A DNA stretch of 64,000 nucleotides, from assembly GCA_026874595.1 (NCBI GenBank), contig CM049322.1:60146886-60210885 (forward strand), in the 5' to 3' direction. The notes under the pieces are model-generated. The model was not told where the DNA came from, searched no databases, and was given only the letters and a program-made list of their open reading frames with translations. Made by a program: the position numbers and the translations under genes. The DNA is from Sipunculus nudus. Lineage: Eukaryota > Annelida > Sipuncula > Golfingiida > Sipunculidae. Positions 47,489 through 58,316 of this stretch are shown piece after piece; the first letter of the stretch is position 1; every line of letters starts with the position of its first letter.

Positions 47489-47505
47489 GACCCATGGGTC
47501 CCTAG
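47489..47505 (+). other. Possible Helitron-type 3' end (palindrome plus CTAG)
   Basis: The palindrome 'gacccatgggtc' (47489-47500) is followed at once by 'cctag' and then T. With the TC start at 45722 this would give a 1784-bp element inserted between A and T. The stem has almost no loop and no spacing, so the match to the family pattern is weak. Confidence 0.35.
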
Positions 47506-48721
47506 TTTAACTAGTTGAATGAATATCCTGAATTCTTGAATGCAATTTACAAAATCTCGCTTTTTTTAGCTCAGCTGACTGATAAATGGTTGAGATGAGT
47601 GGGACAGGATTTGGAAATATAACACAAATAAGGATCCCCCAGAGACAGTCGCAAGACATGAAGTTATATGGGGAGAGAGTATTGTGGTGTTTGAATCTGT
47701 TGCAGCTGATAAGAGGTAGCATTAATACATTAGGCTGGCTATTCCCTTAAATCATGAGTTACTGTAGAATTATGGGGAACCTTCTGATCTCAGTGTATAA
47801 TTTGTGTGTGTATATGTATGTGTGTGTGCTGGAGTTAAATATATTCCCACATTCATCACTGGTATCTGAGTATCTCCCTGTGTATCAAGTACTTGGTATG
47901 ACTGGGCTTGCTGTGTCTGACTTCAACAGAACAGGCAGATTTGTCAGCACAGGCTGTATGATCCTTATCTGCCAGTCTAGCTCTGTGTGCTGAGTGAGGG
48001 AGAGCTGATAAACAGGAATAGCTGTTATCATTGATAAAGAAATAGTTACTGCTACCAAGAAGAAACATCAGTGGGGGTTGGAGGTATAAATGGGAGGGCT
48101 GTACTGTTAAAGGGCAGAAAAGTCATGCAGGTCAATAACGTTTGTGCTCATCTATTTAATGTTTCATATATGTCATTATGAACTTGTTCATGCTGTTGGC
48201 CATGTTGTGTGCATGTGTTTTTAAAATTCCTGTTGATCATGAAAAGGTAACTGTATTATTCTCTGTCAAAATGTCACCATTCTTATGTTGCACTTATGTA
48301 TAAGAGTGGGTTGTAGTGGCCTGTCCTAGGTCAGTGATTTTTTTTTTCACTTCCTCCACCCCTATGAACACCATCTTCTGAGCCATGGAGTGCTTTATTT
48401 AGTTGTAACTATTTGTACAATCCATGAAAAATTAAATAAGTTGAATTAACCCGTAGAAGTATATTGACCTTAGTGTGGCCTAAATATATATTAAAGGGGT
48501 TGGGTCAGTCGCACACTCTAAGGGCTGCCCTTGTATATCTTAAGGACACTGTCTTTGAAGATGCTGTTCCAAATATCTTAGGGGTTACAGTGCATTAATG
48601 ATTCTTTAGTGTTGCTAAACAAATAACTGTAAACAGTTTAAAAAGTTAAAGCTGACCAAAACCCAGATAAATTATTGTAACAAGTGAGGGAAATTCATGT
48701 GATGTCAGTATTGAGCTACAT
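47506..48721. other. Unique DNA, no gene seen
   Basis: AT-rich. The longest plus-strand frame (47754-47993, 79 codons) has no recognisable domain. Confidence 0.5.
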
Positions 48722-48870
48722 GCTCAAAGGCAGTGAATGGTGACCCAAATGTCTAAGTGAATGTCAAATCAAATGTATGTCTAAATAAAGTGAATGTAGA
48801 TCAGAATGTGTAACTTCAGTGAATGATGACCAAATTGTCTAAGTAAAGTAAATAATGAACAAAATGTCAT
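48722..48870. repeat. Decayed units of the following 29-bp array
   Basis: Fragments such as 'gtgaatggtgacccaaatgt', 'gaatgatgaccaaattgtct' and 'aataatgaacaaaatgtc' are related to the main array but separated from it by about 280 bases of other sequence. Confidence 0.65.
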
Positions 48871-49154
48871 AAAACCTCATTATACACTGCTGTGACCTGT
48901 GTACCATCTTTGATCAACAAAAAATGGCCAAGATGCTCAGTAGTCACCTATATAATCCTGTTTCTGTGTATGTTTTCTGCGATGCTTGTGCCTCCCTTGA
49001 AATACTCAAGATGCAAAGTTCAGGCAATTTCATGTCAGCCTCCCCTGTGCAACCAACACCAGCATTGTGACTCCAATCTGCAACCTCAGCAATGCTTGTG
49101 CCTCCCTTCTGTCTCCTTTGAGCCACCTTTGAGCAACCATCCTTTGCCACCTTT

Positions 49155-50020
49155 GAGCAACCAAATGTCCAAGGATAGTGAGTGGTGAACCAAATGACTA
49201 AGGAAAGTGCATGGTGAACCAGATGTCTATACAGAAAAAAGTGGTGAACCAAATATTCAGGGATAGTGAGTTGTGAACCAAATATCCAGGGATGGTGATG
49301 AACCAAATGTCTAAGTATAGTGAGTGGTGAACAAAATGTCTAAGGAAAGTGAGTGGTGTACTAAATGTCTAAGGAAAGTGAGTGGTGACCCAGATGTTTA
49401 TAAGGATAGTGAGTGGTGAACCAAATATTCAGGGGTAGTGAGTGGTGAACCAAATATACAGGAATAGTGAGTGGTGAACCAAATGTCCAGGGACGGTTAG
49501 TAGTGGACCAGATGTTCAGGGATAGTGAGTGGTGAACCAGATTTACAGGGATAGTGAGTGGTGAACCAAATATCCAGGGACAGTTAGTAGTGAACCAAAT
49601 GTCTAAGTATAGTGAGTGGTGAACCAAATGTCTTGGGAAAGTGAGTGGTGAAACAAATTTCTAAGGAAAGTGAGTGGTGAACAAAATGTCTATGGATAGT
49701 GAGTGGTGAACCAGATGTCTAAGGAAAGTGAGTGGCAAACCAAATGTCTGAGGAAAATGAGTGGTGAACCAAATGTCTAAGGAAAGTGAGAGGCAAACCA
49801 AATATTCAGGAATAGTAAGTGGTGAACTTAATATTCAGGAATAGTTCATGGTGAACCAAATGTCCAGGGATATTGAGCAGTGAACTAAATGTCCAGAGAA
49901 GGTGAGTGATGAACCAAATGTCCAGGGACAGTGAATGGTGAATCAAATGTCCAGGGTCTGTTAGTGGTGAACCAAATGTCTAAGGAATTAAAGTGAGTGG
50001 TGAACCAAATGTCCAGAGGT
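49155..50020. repeat. 29-30-bp minisatellite, about 29 copies
   Basis: The unit is 'gtgagtggtgaaccaaatgt' plus 'ctaaggaaa', with 'ccagggata' and 'ttcaggaat' endings as the main alternatives. It is moderately diverged. Minus-strand frames of up to about 120 codons cross it (repeats like FTTHYPWTFG) but stop irregularly and are by-products. The sequence is unrelated to the 29-bp arrays at 34747 and 52172. Confidence 0.93.
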
Positions 50021-50501
50021 AGATGGGGAATGTAACTGGGTATAGATGGGTTCTGCATATCAAAGGGTTTATGAGTTATAGCAGAGTCACCAAAAAGGCT
50101 GCACAACACATGAAACATACAGGGTTTAGGCCCCTTCTCAATTTACATGTTACCAATTCCTGAAGGACAAAGCTGGCAAACAAAGCTGTCCTTGCTGTCA
50201 CAAGACCAGCCCCAGGAGGTATTTCAAGAATGTCAGCGTAACCTATTATTTTCAGGAATCACTGACCCCCAGTGTGTTTATGGAGTACATTCCTGTACTC
50301 TAAAGCTGCTGGTCACAGCTGGAACAACAGGAATACATGGCAGTCATTGTTTTATACATCCCCCCCCTTCACAGGTCACATGTACTTGTCCTTGTTTGTC
50401 TGATTCAGTTTTTGTCCTGTGTTCTCTTGAGAGGACAATCAGGTTGGAGAAAACAAAAACTATTTTGTTTCTACTAGTATGCTTCAAGATGCAGAACATA
50501 A
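50021..50501. other. Unique spacer, no gene seen
   Basis: About 480 bases. A 145-codon plus-strand frame starts at 50147 but its 3' third runs into the short inverted-repeat element and its product is unrecognised. I do not call it. Confidence 0.5.
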
Positions 50502-50792
50502 CAGGGGTGGATACAGGAATTTTGATAAGGGGGGGGGGGGCTCACATTGCAAGGCTTAGGAGTGATTGGGAGGGGACGGAGTAGCCTCCCAGGTGTAGAA
50601 TTTTTTTGAAAATTTAGGTTGTAGTTATGCAATTTTTTGGGGTAGGTCAAATGCGTTATAAAGCAAGACATACATTGTAAGTTGAAAGGTGATGTTTTAA
50701 TTTAAGTTTTGTCCCCAGAATTTTTTAGTTTGGTAAAAAAAGGTGGGAATGCGCCCCCCCCCCCCCTGCAGCCCTCCCTTAATCCACCCCTG
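50502..50792. mobile_element. MITE-like element, 291 bp, hAT-type termini
   Basis: The ends 'caggggtggat' (50502-50512) and 'atccacccctg' (50782-50792) are perfect 11-bp inverted copies. Inside them a 12-base G-run (50529-50540) is mirrored by a 13-base C-run (50754-50766). CAGGGG-type ends are common among hAT-derived MITEs. The 8-bp flanks (gaacataa and cgtaaatt) do not match, so no target duplication supports the superfamily, and the call rests on the ends alone. No transposase is encoded. Confidence 0.72.
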
Positions 50793-50857
50793 CGTAAATT
50801 AAGGAATGTAGAGTCACTCATTGTTGATTGCAGGTGTTTGTCAAGTTTTTGAAAGAA

Positions 50858-51617
50858 ACCTGTTTTACACTATACAAGCTGAGTTTGATTATAATAATAA
50901 TGAATAAATTGTGCATGATAGGTCCATTGCCTGTTGGTGTCTTGGTGACATTAAACCTGTTTTACACTGTACAAGCTGAGTTTGATTATAATAATAATGA
51001 ATAAATTGTGCATGATAGGTCCATTGCCTGTTGGTGTCTTGGTGACATTAAACCTGTTTTACACTGTACAAGCTGAGTTTGATTATAATAATAATGAATA
51101 AATTGTGCATGATAGGTCCATTGCCTGTTGGTGTCTTGGTGACATTAAACCTGTTTTACACTGTACAAGCTGAGTTTGATTTTAATAATAATGAATAAAT
51201 TGTGGATGATAGGTCCATTGCCACTAGTGAAGAAAAAACTTGCTAAAATGGTCTAAATGGCTGCAAGTATAAAATGGCTTTCTGTCTGGAAACACTGTCG
51301 TTCACAGAGTGGGTTCTGCTCTCGATTGGCATGGCTTCGTCTCCACTGCTGGGATTGGTGGAGGGAATATGGGTTGCTTCTGCCTTTGTGGCTGTGGGTG
51401 CTGTAGCTTTCCTGCAAAGTCACCCATGCGGGACCTACGGTGGTGGTCTCTCGTGGCTTTTTTGCTTGGCTTGGTGTGGCATCACCTCTGTTGGCACTGA
51501 GAACATGCTTAAGGAGCGCGCAGGGCTGAGGTCTTGACCACAGCAACCTGTAGCTACTCCATGAGCAAAAACTTCTTCAGTCTGTCAGGCAGGTCCATTG
51601 CCTGTTGGTGTCTTGGT
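50858..51617. repeat. 97-bp tandem repeat, 4 copies, last one split by an insertion
   Basis: Units start at 50858, 50955, 51052 and 51149 with 'acctgttttacactgtacaa' and end 'ggtgtcttggtgacattaa'. Copies 1-3 are almost identical. The fourth is interrupted after 'aggtccattgcc' (51222) and resumes at 51591, ending near 51617. Confidence 0.95.
51223..51590. mobile_element. 368-bp insertion with 12-bp target-site duplication
   Basis: The insert lies between two copies of 'aggtccattgcc' (51211-51222 and 51591-51602). The neighbouring intact 97-bp units show the empty site. A 12-bp duplication fits target-primed retrotransposition better than cut-and-paste elements, but no poly-A tail is visible. 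The insert is clearly richer in GC than its surroundings and is open on both strands (51274-51537 plus, 87 codons; 51253-51546 minus, 97 codons). I recognise neither product. A 5'-truncated retroelement, a SINE or a retrocopied gene fragment are all possible. Confidence 0.8.
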
Positions 51618-52171
51618 GACATAGGGTAAAGTTAAATGCCATATGATATTTGATTAATAGGCCTAAAGTTATTTCATCATTATTTAATTAGTGTTGATTG
51701 AAGGATTTCTATCAAGTCAAGCAGTGTAGTTCTCAAGATTTGACTGTTTTATCTCAGGTAACAGGAATATAGAAACTTTCATTTTCAGCTTGTTAGGTAA
51801 GTGCTGTACAGTCACCAGGAAGTCAAACAGGGGTAGCTTTAAATGCCTAAAATAACATATTGTGCACCATATTTAGGACATGCCCATATTAGCAGTATAA
51901 CCTGCACACCACATGCATGACCCAAACATCCTCAACTAGTGTAACAAGAGGCCGGTGGCTTGTGGTGTAATAAAAGCATGTGATCAGTGCAAGGACACAT
52001 ATGCAGCATGTAACCCAGACAAACTCACTCCAGACAGGCTGACTTCAAACTAGGAGGAAACCATTTAATTTAATCAGGTTAGAAATGTGACGGTCTGGTT
52101 GTACTTGGGATTTCCTTCCTTACATGAATACTTATCATTATGTACTGTCCTGAATGAGGGACACAATATGG
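51618..52171. other. Unique DNA, no gene seen
   Basis: AT-rich spacer with nothing recognised. Confidence 0.5.
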
Positions 52172-53950
52172 CCAGGAGATGGGTGTCGTAAGTGTCTTTT
52201 GTGGGAGGTGGGTGTTGTAATTGTCCACTCTAGGAGATGGGTGTTGTAATTGTCCTCTCTGAGAGATGGGTGTTGTAATTGTCCTCTCTAGGAGATGGGT
52301 GTTGTAATTGTCCACTCTAGGAGATGGGTGTTGTAATTGTCCTCTCTGGGAGATGGGTGTTGTAATTGTCCTCTCTGGGAGATGGGTGTTGTAATTGTCC
52401 TCTCTTGGAGATGGGTGTTGTAATTGTCCACTCTAGGAGATGGGTGTTGTAATTGTCCTCTCTGGGAGATGGGTGTTGTAATTGTCCACTCTAGGAGATG
52501 GGTGTTGTAATTGTCCACTCTAGGAGATGGGTGTTGTAATTGTCCTCTCTGGGAGATGGGTGTTGTAATTGTCCACTCTAGGAGATGGGTGTTGTAATTG
52601 TCCTATCTGGGAGATGGGTGTTGTAATTGTCCACTCTAGGAGATGGGTGTTGTAATTGTCCACTCTAGGAGATGGGTGTTGTAATTGTCCTCTCTGGGAG
52701 ATGGGTGTTGTAATTGTCCACTCTAGGAGATGGGTGTTGTAATTGTCCACTCTAGGAGATGGGTGTTGTAATTGTCCTCTCTGAGAGATGGGTGTTGTAA
52801 TTGTCCTCTCTGGGAGATGGGTGTTGTAATTGTCCTCTCTGGGAGATGGGTGTTGTAATTGTCCTCTCTAGGAGTTGGGTGTTGTAATTGTCCTCTCTGA
52901 GAGATGGGTGTTGTAATTGTCCACTCTAGGAGATGGGTGTTGTAATTGTCCTCTCTGAGAGATGGGTGTTGTAATTGTCCTCTCTGGGAGATGGGTGTTG
53001 TAATTGTCCACTCTAGGAGATGGGTGTTGTAATTGTCCACTCTAGGAGATGGGTGTTGTAATTGTCCACTCTAGGAGATGGGTGTTGTAATTGTCCTCTC
53101 TGAGAGATCGGTGTTGTAATTGTCCTCTCTGGGAGATGGGTGTTGTAATTGTCCACTCTAGGAGATGGGTGTTGTAATTGTCCTCTCTGAGAGATGGGTG
53201 TTGTAATTGTCCTCTCTGGGAGATGGGTGTTGTAATTGTCCACTCTAGGAGATGGGTGTTGTAATTGTCCACTCTAGGAGATGGGTGTTGTAATTGTCCA
53301 CTCTAGGAGATGGGTGTTGTAATTGTCCTCTCTGAGAGATGGGTGTTGTAATTGTCCTCTCTGGGAGATGGGTGTTGTAATTGTCCACTCTAGGAGATGG
53401 GTGTTGTAATTGTCCACTCTATGAGATGGGTGTTGTAATTGTCCTCTCTGAGAGATGGGTGTTGTAATTGTCCACTCTAGGAGATGGGTGTTGTAATTGT
53501 CCTCTCTGAGAGATGGGTGTTGTAATTGTCCACCCTAGGAGATGGGTGTTGTAATTGTTCTCTCTGGGAGATGGGTGTTGTAATTGTCCTCTCTGGGAGA
53601 TGGGTGTTGTAATTGTTCTCTCTGGGAGATGGGTGTTGTAATTGTCCTCTCTGGGAGATGGGTGTTGTAATTGTCCTCTCTGGGAGATGGGTGTTGTAAT
53701 TGTCCTCTCTGGGAGATGGGTGTTGTAATTGTCCTCTCTGGGAGATGGGTGTTGTAATTGTTCTCTCTGGGAGATCTGTGTTGTAATTGTTCTCTCTGGG
53801 AGATGGGTGTTGTTATTGTCCTCTCTTGGAGATGGGTGTTATAAGGGTCCTCTCTGGGAGATGAATGATGTAAGCATCCTATTTGGGAGATGGGTGTTGT
53901 AAGTGTCCTCTCTGGAAGATGGGTGTTGTAAGTGTCCTCTCTGGGAGAGA
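52172..53950. repeat. 29-bp minisatellite, about 61 copies, two main variants
   Basis: The constant part is 'agatgggtgttgtaattgtc', and the remaining nine bases are mostly 'ctctctggg', 'ctctctgag' or 'cactctagg'. The variants alternate through the middle, with mixed multi-unit blocks repeated (for example 52990-53170 resembles 53230-53400). The right end (53540-53800) is nearly pure 'tctctctggg'. The last units are diverged (taagggtcc, taagcatcc). Three units make 87 bp, so stops are avoided over short stretches, giving spurious minus-strand frames of 76-105 codons (repeats like MDNYNTHLLEWTITTPIS). Confidence 0.97.
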
Positions 53951-54129
53951 GTGTTCATGAGAACTGAACATTACTTGGATTTGTTTTTGCCAGACTGTTC
54001 CAGTACCAATTCTAGGTTTACTCTGGGGTAGGCTCAGTGTTAGAGAGTTTTACCCTTGGGTAGGCTTAATGTTAGAGAATTAAATGTAATTTAGTTTATA
54101 GCCTCTTCAGTATCTAATAAATATTAGCA
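53951..54129. other. Short unique spacer
   Basis: It contains a two-copy duplication, 'gggtaggct.a.tgttagag' (about 54029-54078). No gene is seen. Confidence 0.55.
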
Positions 54130-54480
54130 ATCACTCTTTGTCTGTCGTCCATCAATCTTATCTGTCTGTTAACCAGGCACAAACTGTAACTGCTGGACCT
54201 GGAATCTTGTTGACATCAAGAGAGGTCCATGAAAAATCTCCTTAGAAACCTGATCTCTGTTATTACCAATATCCTTTGACCTATTGGGCTCACAAGTACC
54301 CCCCAGAAAATTAAAAATTTATTAAAAAGGTCCAGAATCTGAATAATTATTGCATTGATCGCAATGATTATTTGCATGCATATTGATCATGGATTGTTTC
54401 ATCAGTTCCTGCAGACTGGTGGCATCACCTGTAATTTTTCTAATTTCCAAATGATTGTCTCTGGTATGCAGATTACGTTA
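54130..54480 (+). repeat. Fragment related to the Helitron-like family tail
   Basis: The stretch about 54340-54440 shares 'attgatcatgg', 'gtt..tcagttcctg' and 'ctggtggcatcacct' with 46220-46310 ('attgaccatga', 'gtcagttcccg', 'gtggtggcgcaacct'). No terminal hairpin is seen, so this is a fragment at best. Confidence 0.5.
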
Positions 54481-54906
54481 AAATGGCTGTCCTTGTATTG
54501 TTGTATCTTTCTTTAGAAAAGCAAACAGAATTTACACTGATTACTACAGAATTCTCTTTGTGGAACACAGTATATCCTGTGCCCTGTATAAACCTCTTAA
54601 TAGCAAATAAAAATAGCAGACTTTTGCTGTCTGTGGTCACTGAAGAAATGTATGGTTTTGATGTAGAAGATGATATGAACTTAGAAAGGGGAAGTCTGAT
54701 GGAGTGTATGATTCTGTAAGTTCAAGCGTTGGTCTTTGTGGCCAATACACCCATAGCATCAGCAACATTTCCACAAGAAACTCTGCAAATGAGCTCTCCT
54801 TTTCCACTCATTCAAGTGAAAATTTAAATAAAAATGTCTGAGATTATGGAAAATCAGCCTAAAAGAGAGCCTGCTGAGTGCGTTATGTTTTATCTCCTGA
54901 TTATAT
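54481..54906. other. Unique DNA, no gene seen
   Basis: A 78-codon plus-strand frame (54483-54719) has ordinary composition but matches no family I know and has no visible splice or promoter context. I leave it uncalled. Confidence 0.45.
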
Positions 54907-56265
54907 TACCGTATTTATGCGTGTATAAGACAACCCTGTGCATAAGACAACCCCCAATGTTGAGCCTCAAATTTTGGTTCAAATTATTTTTCAGCATCTT
55001 AATTTGGAGCTGCCAGCTACTGAAGATCACTTTGTTAGCATAATGATCACTTTAACACTGATGATTGAAATTTTTTATTCTTAAAATGGTCAGTGGTATA
55101 TTTTTTTATGATGCTACAAGTGAAAACAGGAAAGTAATATAGAAAGGTATGGAGCAGACCAAAACGGAATTAATTAAACATATCAAAGAATGAGTATTAT
55201 GCAACAATTCAAATTAATATCATAAGGGACATTAAAGGGTCAATTTAAGGGCCCAAATTTGGGTAATAAATTATTATCCAGGAAATGGCACCCACTAAGA
55301 ATTAACCTGTCAAGAGAATGTGCATTACAGGGCATTGACACTTTCCTCTTTAAAAAAGATAAATTTATTTCAAAGAAATGTCAGTCTTCTGCATAATTTG
55401 AGGGATATCACCCCAAACACCCACTGCATTTCAGCGTCCACGTTTATAAGTGGCTTAAGGTAGACAAGTGACTGCGCACGAAACCAAGGCTTCCATGATG
55501 CTCTACTTAACTAGGCTACCTCATTTATTATTCCCTGTTAATCTTTAACTATCGAAAATTACATTTTCCTGGCCTGTCCACAACCATGTCACAGTCACCA
55601 AATTTTCCAACAAAATGTATCACGTTTGCTTAAACGACGTCGGTCAGGTTCGAATTTATTCCGTTGTACCTGTGAGGAAGGAAAAACGTAATTAGGTAAT
55701 GACCCAGTAGAACTTTTGTGAACTACGTTATTTTACGACATTTAACTGTGTGCAAGTTCAGTGCTACCTTGTAGAAACTAGGGTTTCAATCGGGTACTAT
55801 TTAAAAGATCATTTCCCAAAAGGATATACGCACCCAATCCAGGGTTTCGTTATAAAATTGTGAGGAAATTCATCATATTTATATTCCACAGAAACTCAGT
55901 CCCTTTCTTGAACTCAGTTGACCTGTTATAATACATTCATTTCTTGGTGTAGTCCAATAATACAAACCTTTTCTTATCAATTATTTAACTATGTGCGCAT
56001 GTAAATCTGATGTATAAACGATAAATTTAAACAAAAACAAAGCACTGTAATGTTCTTTATTGAGTGTTCATTACCACCATACGGACATGATCACCGATAT
56101 TCACGCCGTCCAGTTCGACCGACGTAATAATGCTGATTGCCGTAAATTATCCTCGGCGGCCCTGAGGACACCAAAAAACTTGTACCCTTGTATAAGATGG
56201 CCCCCCTTCTTTGCCAAATATTTTAAGGATAAAATTTGTCGTCCTGTACACGCATATATACGGTA
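54907..56265. mobile_element. 1.36-kb DNA transposon derivative with 28-bp inverted ends
   Basis: The left end 'taccgtatttatgcgtgtat' (from 54907) and the inverted right end 'taccgtatatatgcgtgtac' (to 56265) agree at 24 of 28 positions. Read with TA as the target, the element is TA-flanked, which fits Tc1/mariner-like insertion. Other superfamilies are not excluded. The interior has more CpG words than the flanks (55620-55740, 56090-56170). It contains a second inverted pair, 'acgtcggtc' near 55638 and 'gaccgacgt' near 56118. Frames stay at or below 70 codons with no transposase motif, so it is non-autonomous or decayed. Confidence 0.7.
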
Positions 56266-56494
56266 TGTGTGATGATAAATGTTGTCTGTGGTTTGCAGGT
56301 AACATTAAAATGTTGTCCTTTTATTGTTGTTTATTTATCAGGAAAATTGAGGGAGATTAAGTCTCCATTAAATGTTGGAATTCTTCTCTTTGTATTGAAC
56401 TTAGTATCAACTTATATAGTTATAAATTTCATTCAGGTCAAAGTTCAGAGGTCAGATTGGAAATGATTCAGAATTTAAAGATCCAGGTCAAGGC
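56266..56494. other. Unique spacer
   Basis: AT-rich, about 230 bases, with nothing recognised. Confidence 0.5.
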
Positions 56495-58316
56495 TGACAA
56501 AATAAAAGGTAACCTAGCTTAATCCTATCTAATAAAATGTAACAAAATAAAGGCATCCCAGCCTAATCTTATCTAATAAAATGTAACACAATAAAGGTAT
56601 CCCAGCTTAATCTTATCAAATAAAATATAACAAAATAAAGGCATCCCAGCCCAATCTTATCTAATAAAATGTAACAAAATATAGGTATCCCAGCTTATCC
56701 TTATCTTATAAAATGTAACAAAATAAAGGTATCCCAGCCTAATCTTATCTAATAAGATATAAGAAAATAAAGGCATCCCAGCCCAATCTTATCTAATAAA
56801 ATGTAACAAAATATAGGTATCCCAGCTTATCCTTATCTTATAAAATGTAACAAAATAAAGGTATCCCAGCCTAATCTTATCTAATAAGATATAAGAAAAT
56901 AAAGGCATCCCAGCCCAATCTTATCTAATAAAATGTAACAAAATATAGGTATCCCAGCTTATCCTTATCTTATAAAATGTAACAAAATAAAGGTATCCCA
57001 GCCTAATCTTATCTAATAAGATATAAGAAAATAAAGGCATCCCAGCCCAATCTTATCTAATAAAATGTAACAAAATATAGGTATCCCAGCTTATCCTTAT
57101 CTCATAAAATGTAACAAAATAAAGGTATCCCAGCCTAATCTTATCTAATAAGTTATAAGAAATTAAAGGTATTGCAGCTTAATATTATCTAATAAAATGT
57201 AACAAAATAAAGGCATCCAAGCTTAATCTTATCTAATAAAATGAAACAAAATAAAGGTATCCCAGCTTATCCTTATCTTATAAAATGTAACAAAATAAAG
57301 GTATCCCAGCTTAATCTTACCAAATAAAATATAACAAAATAAATGCATCCCAGCCCAATCTTATCTAATAAAATGTAACAAAATATAGGTATCCCAGCTT
57401 ATCCTTATCTTATATAATGTAACAAAATAAAGGTATCCCAGTCTAATCTTATCTAATAAGATATAAGAAAATAAAGGTATCCCAGCCTAATCTTATCTAA
57501 TAAGATATAAGAAAATAAAGGTATTGCAGCTTAATATTATCTAATAAAATGTAACAAAATAAAGGCATCCAAGCTTAATCTTATCTAATAAAATGAAACA
57601 AAATAAAGGTATCCCAGCTTATCCTTATCTTATAAAAAGTAACAAAATAAAGGTATCCCAGCTTAATCTTACCAAATAAAATATAACAAAATAAATGCAT
57701 CCCAGCCCAATCTTATCTAATAAAATGTAACAAAATATAGGTATCCCAGCTTATCCTTATCTTATATAATGTAACAAAATAAAGGTATCCCAGTCTAATC
57801 TTATCTAATAAGATATAAGAAAATAAAGGTATCCCAGCCTAATCTTATCTAATAAGATATAAGAAAATAAAGGTATTGCAGCTTAATATTATCTAATAAA
57901 ATGTAACAAAATAAAGGCATCCAAGCTTAATCTTATCTAATAAAATGAAACAAAATAAAGGTATCCCAGCCTAATCTTGTCAAATAAAATGTAACAAAAT
58001 AAAGGCATCCCAGCTTAATCTTATCTAATAAAATGTAACATAATAAAGGTATCCCAGCTTTAATCTATCTAATAAAATGTAACAAAATAATGGTATCCCA
58101 GCTTAATCATGTCTGATAAAATGTAACAAAATAAAGTATCCCAGCTTAATCTTATCTAATAAAATGTAACATAATAATGTATCCCAGCTTAATCTTATCT
58201 ATGTAAAGAAAATTTAACAAAATAAAAGGAGCATATCTTCATCTTATATAATAAAATGTAACAAAATAAAGGTATCCCAGCTTAATCTTATCTAAAGAAA
58301 ATATAACAAAATTAAG
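56495..58316. repeat. 44-bp satellite-like array, about 41 units, with higher-order repeats
   Basis: The monomer is 'taatcttatctaataaaatg' plus 'taacaaaataaaggtatccc' plus 'agct'. In 56641-57160 monomers are ordered in a three-unit block of 132 bp: 'gcatcccagccc' recurs at 56641, 56773, 56905 and 57037. From 57169 a different eight-unit block of 352 bp takes over: 'gtattgcagc' recurs at 57169, 57521 and 57873. Both offsets are exact multiples of 44. The ends are diverged single units. No stable reading frame exists. Confidence 0.97.

Noticed and set aside
50494-50800. 8-bp target-site duplication for the MITE-like element
   Set aside because: The flanking octamers gaacataa and cgtaaatt do not match, so hAT membership is not confirmed.
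51253-51546. 97- and 87-codon frames in the 368-bp insert as a gene
   Set aside because: The insert is bounded by a target-site duplication and both strands are open. It is kept as a mobile-element or retrocopy candidate without a gene call.
51945-51975. Terminal motif 'aacaagaggcc' of a known-looking mollusc repeat
   Set aside because: Only a short word. The expected palindrome is degraded (ccggtggc) and no partner end was found.
55640-55670. tRNA-derived SINE promoter (ggttcgaattt resembling a B box)
   Set aside because: The match to the B-box consensus is incomplete and no A box stands at the proper distance. It lies inside the inverted-end element.
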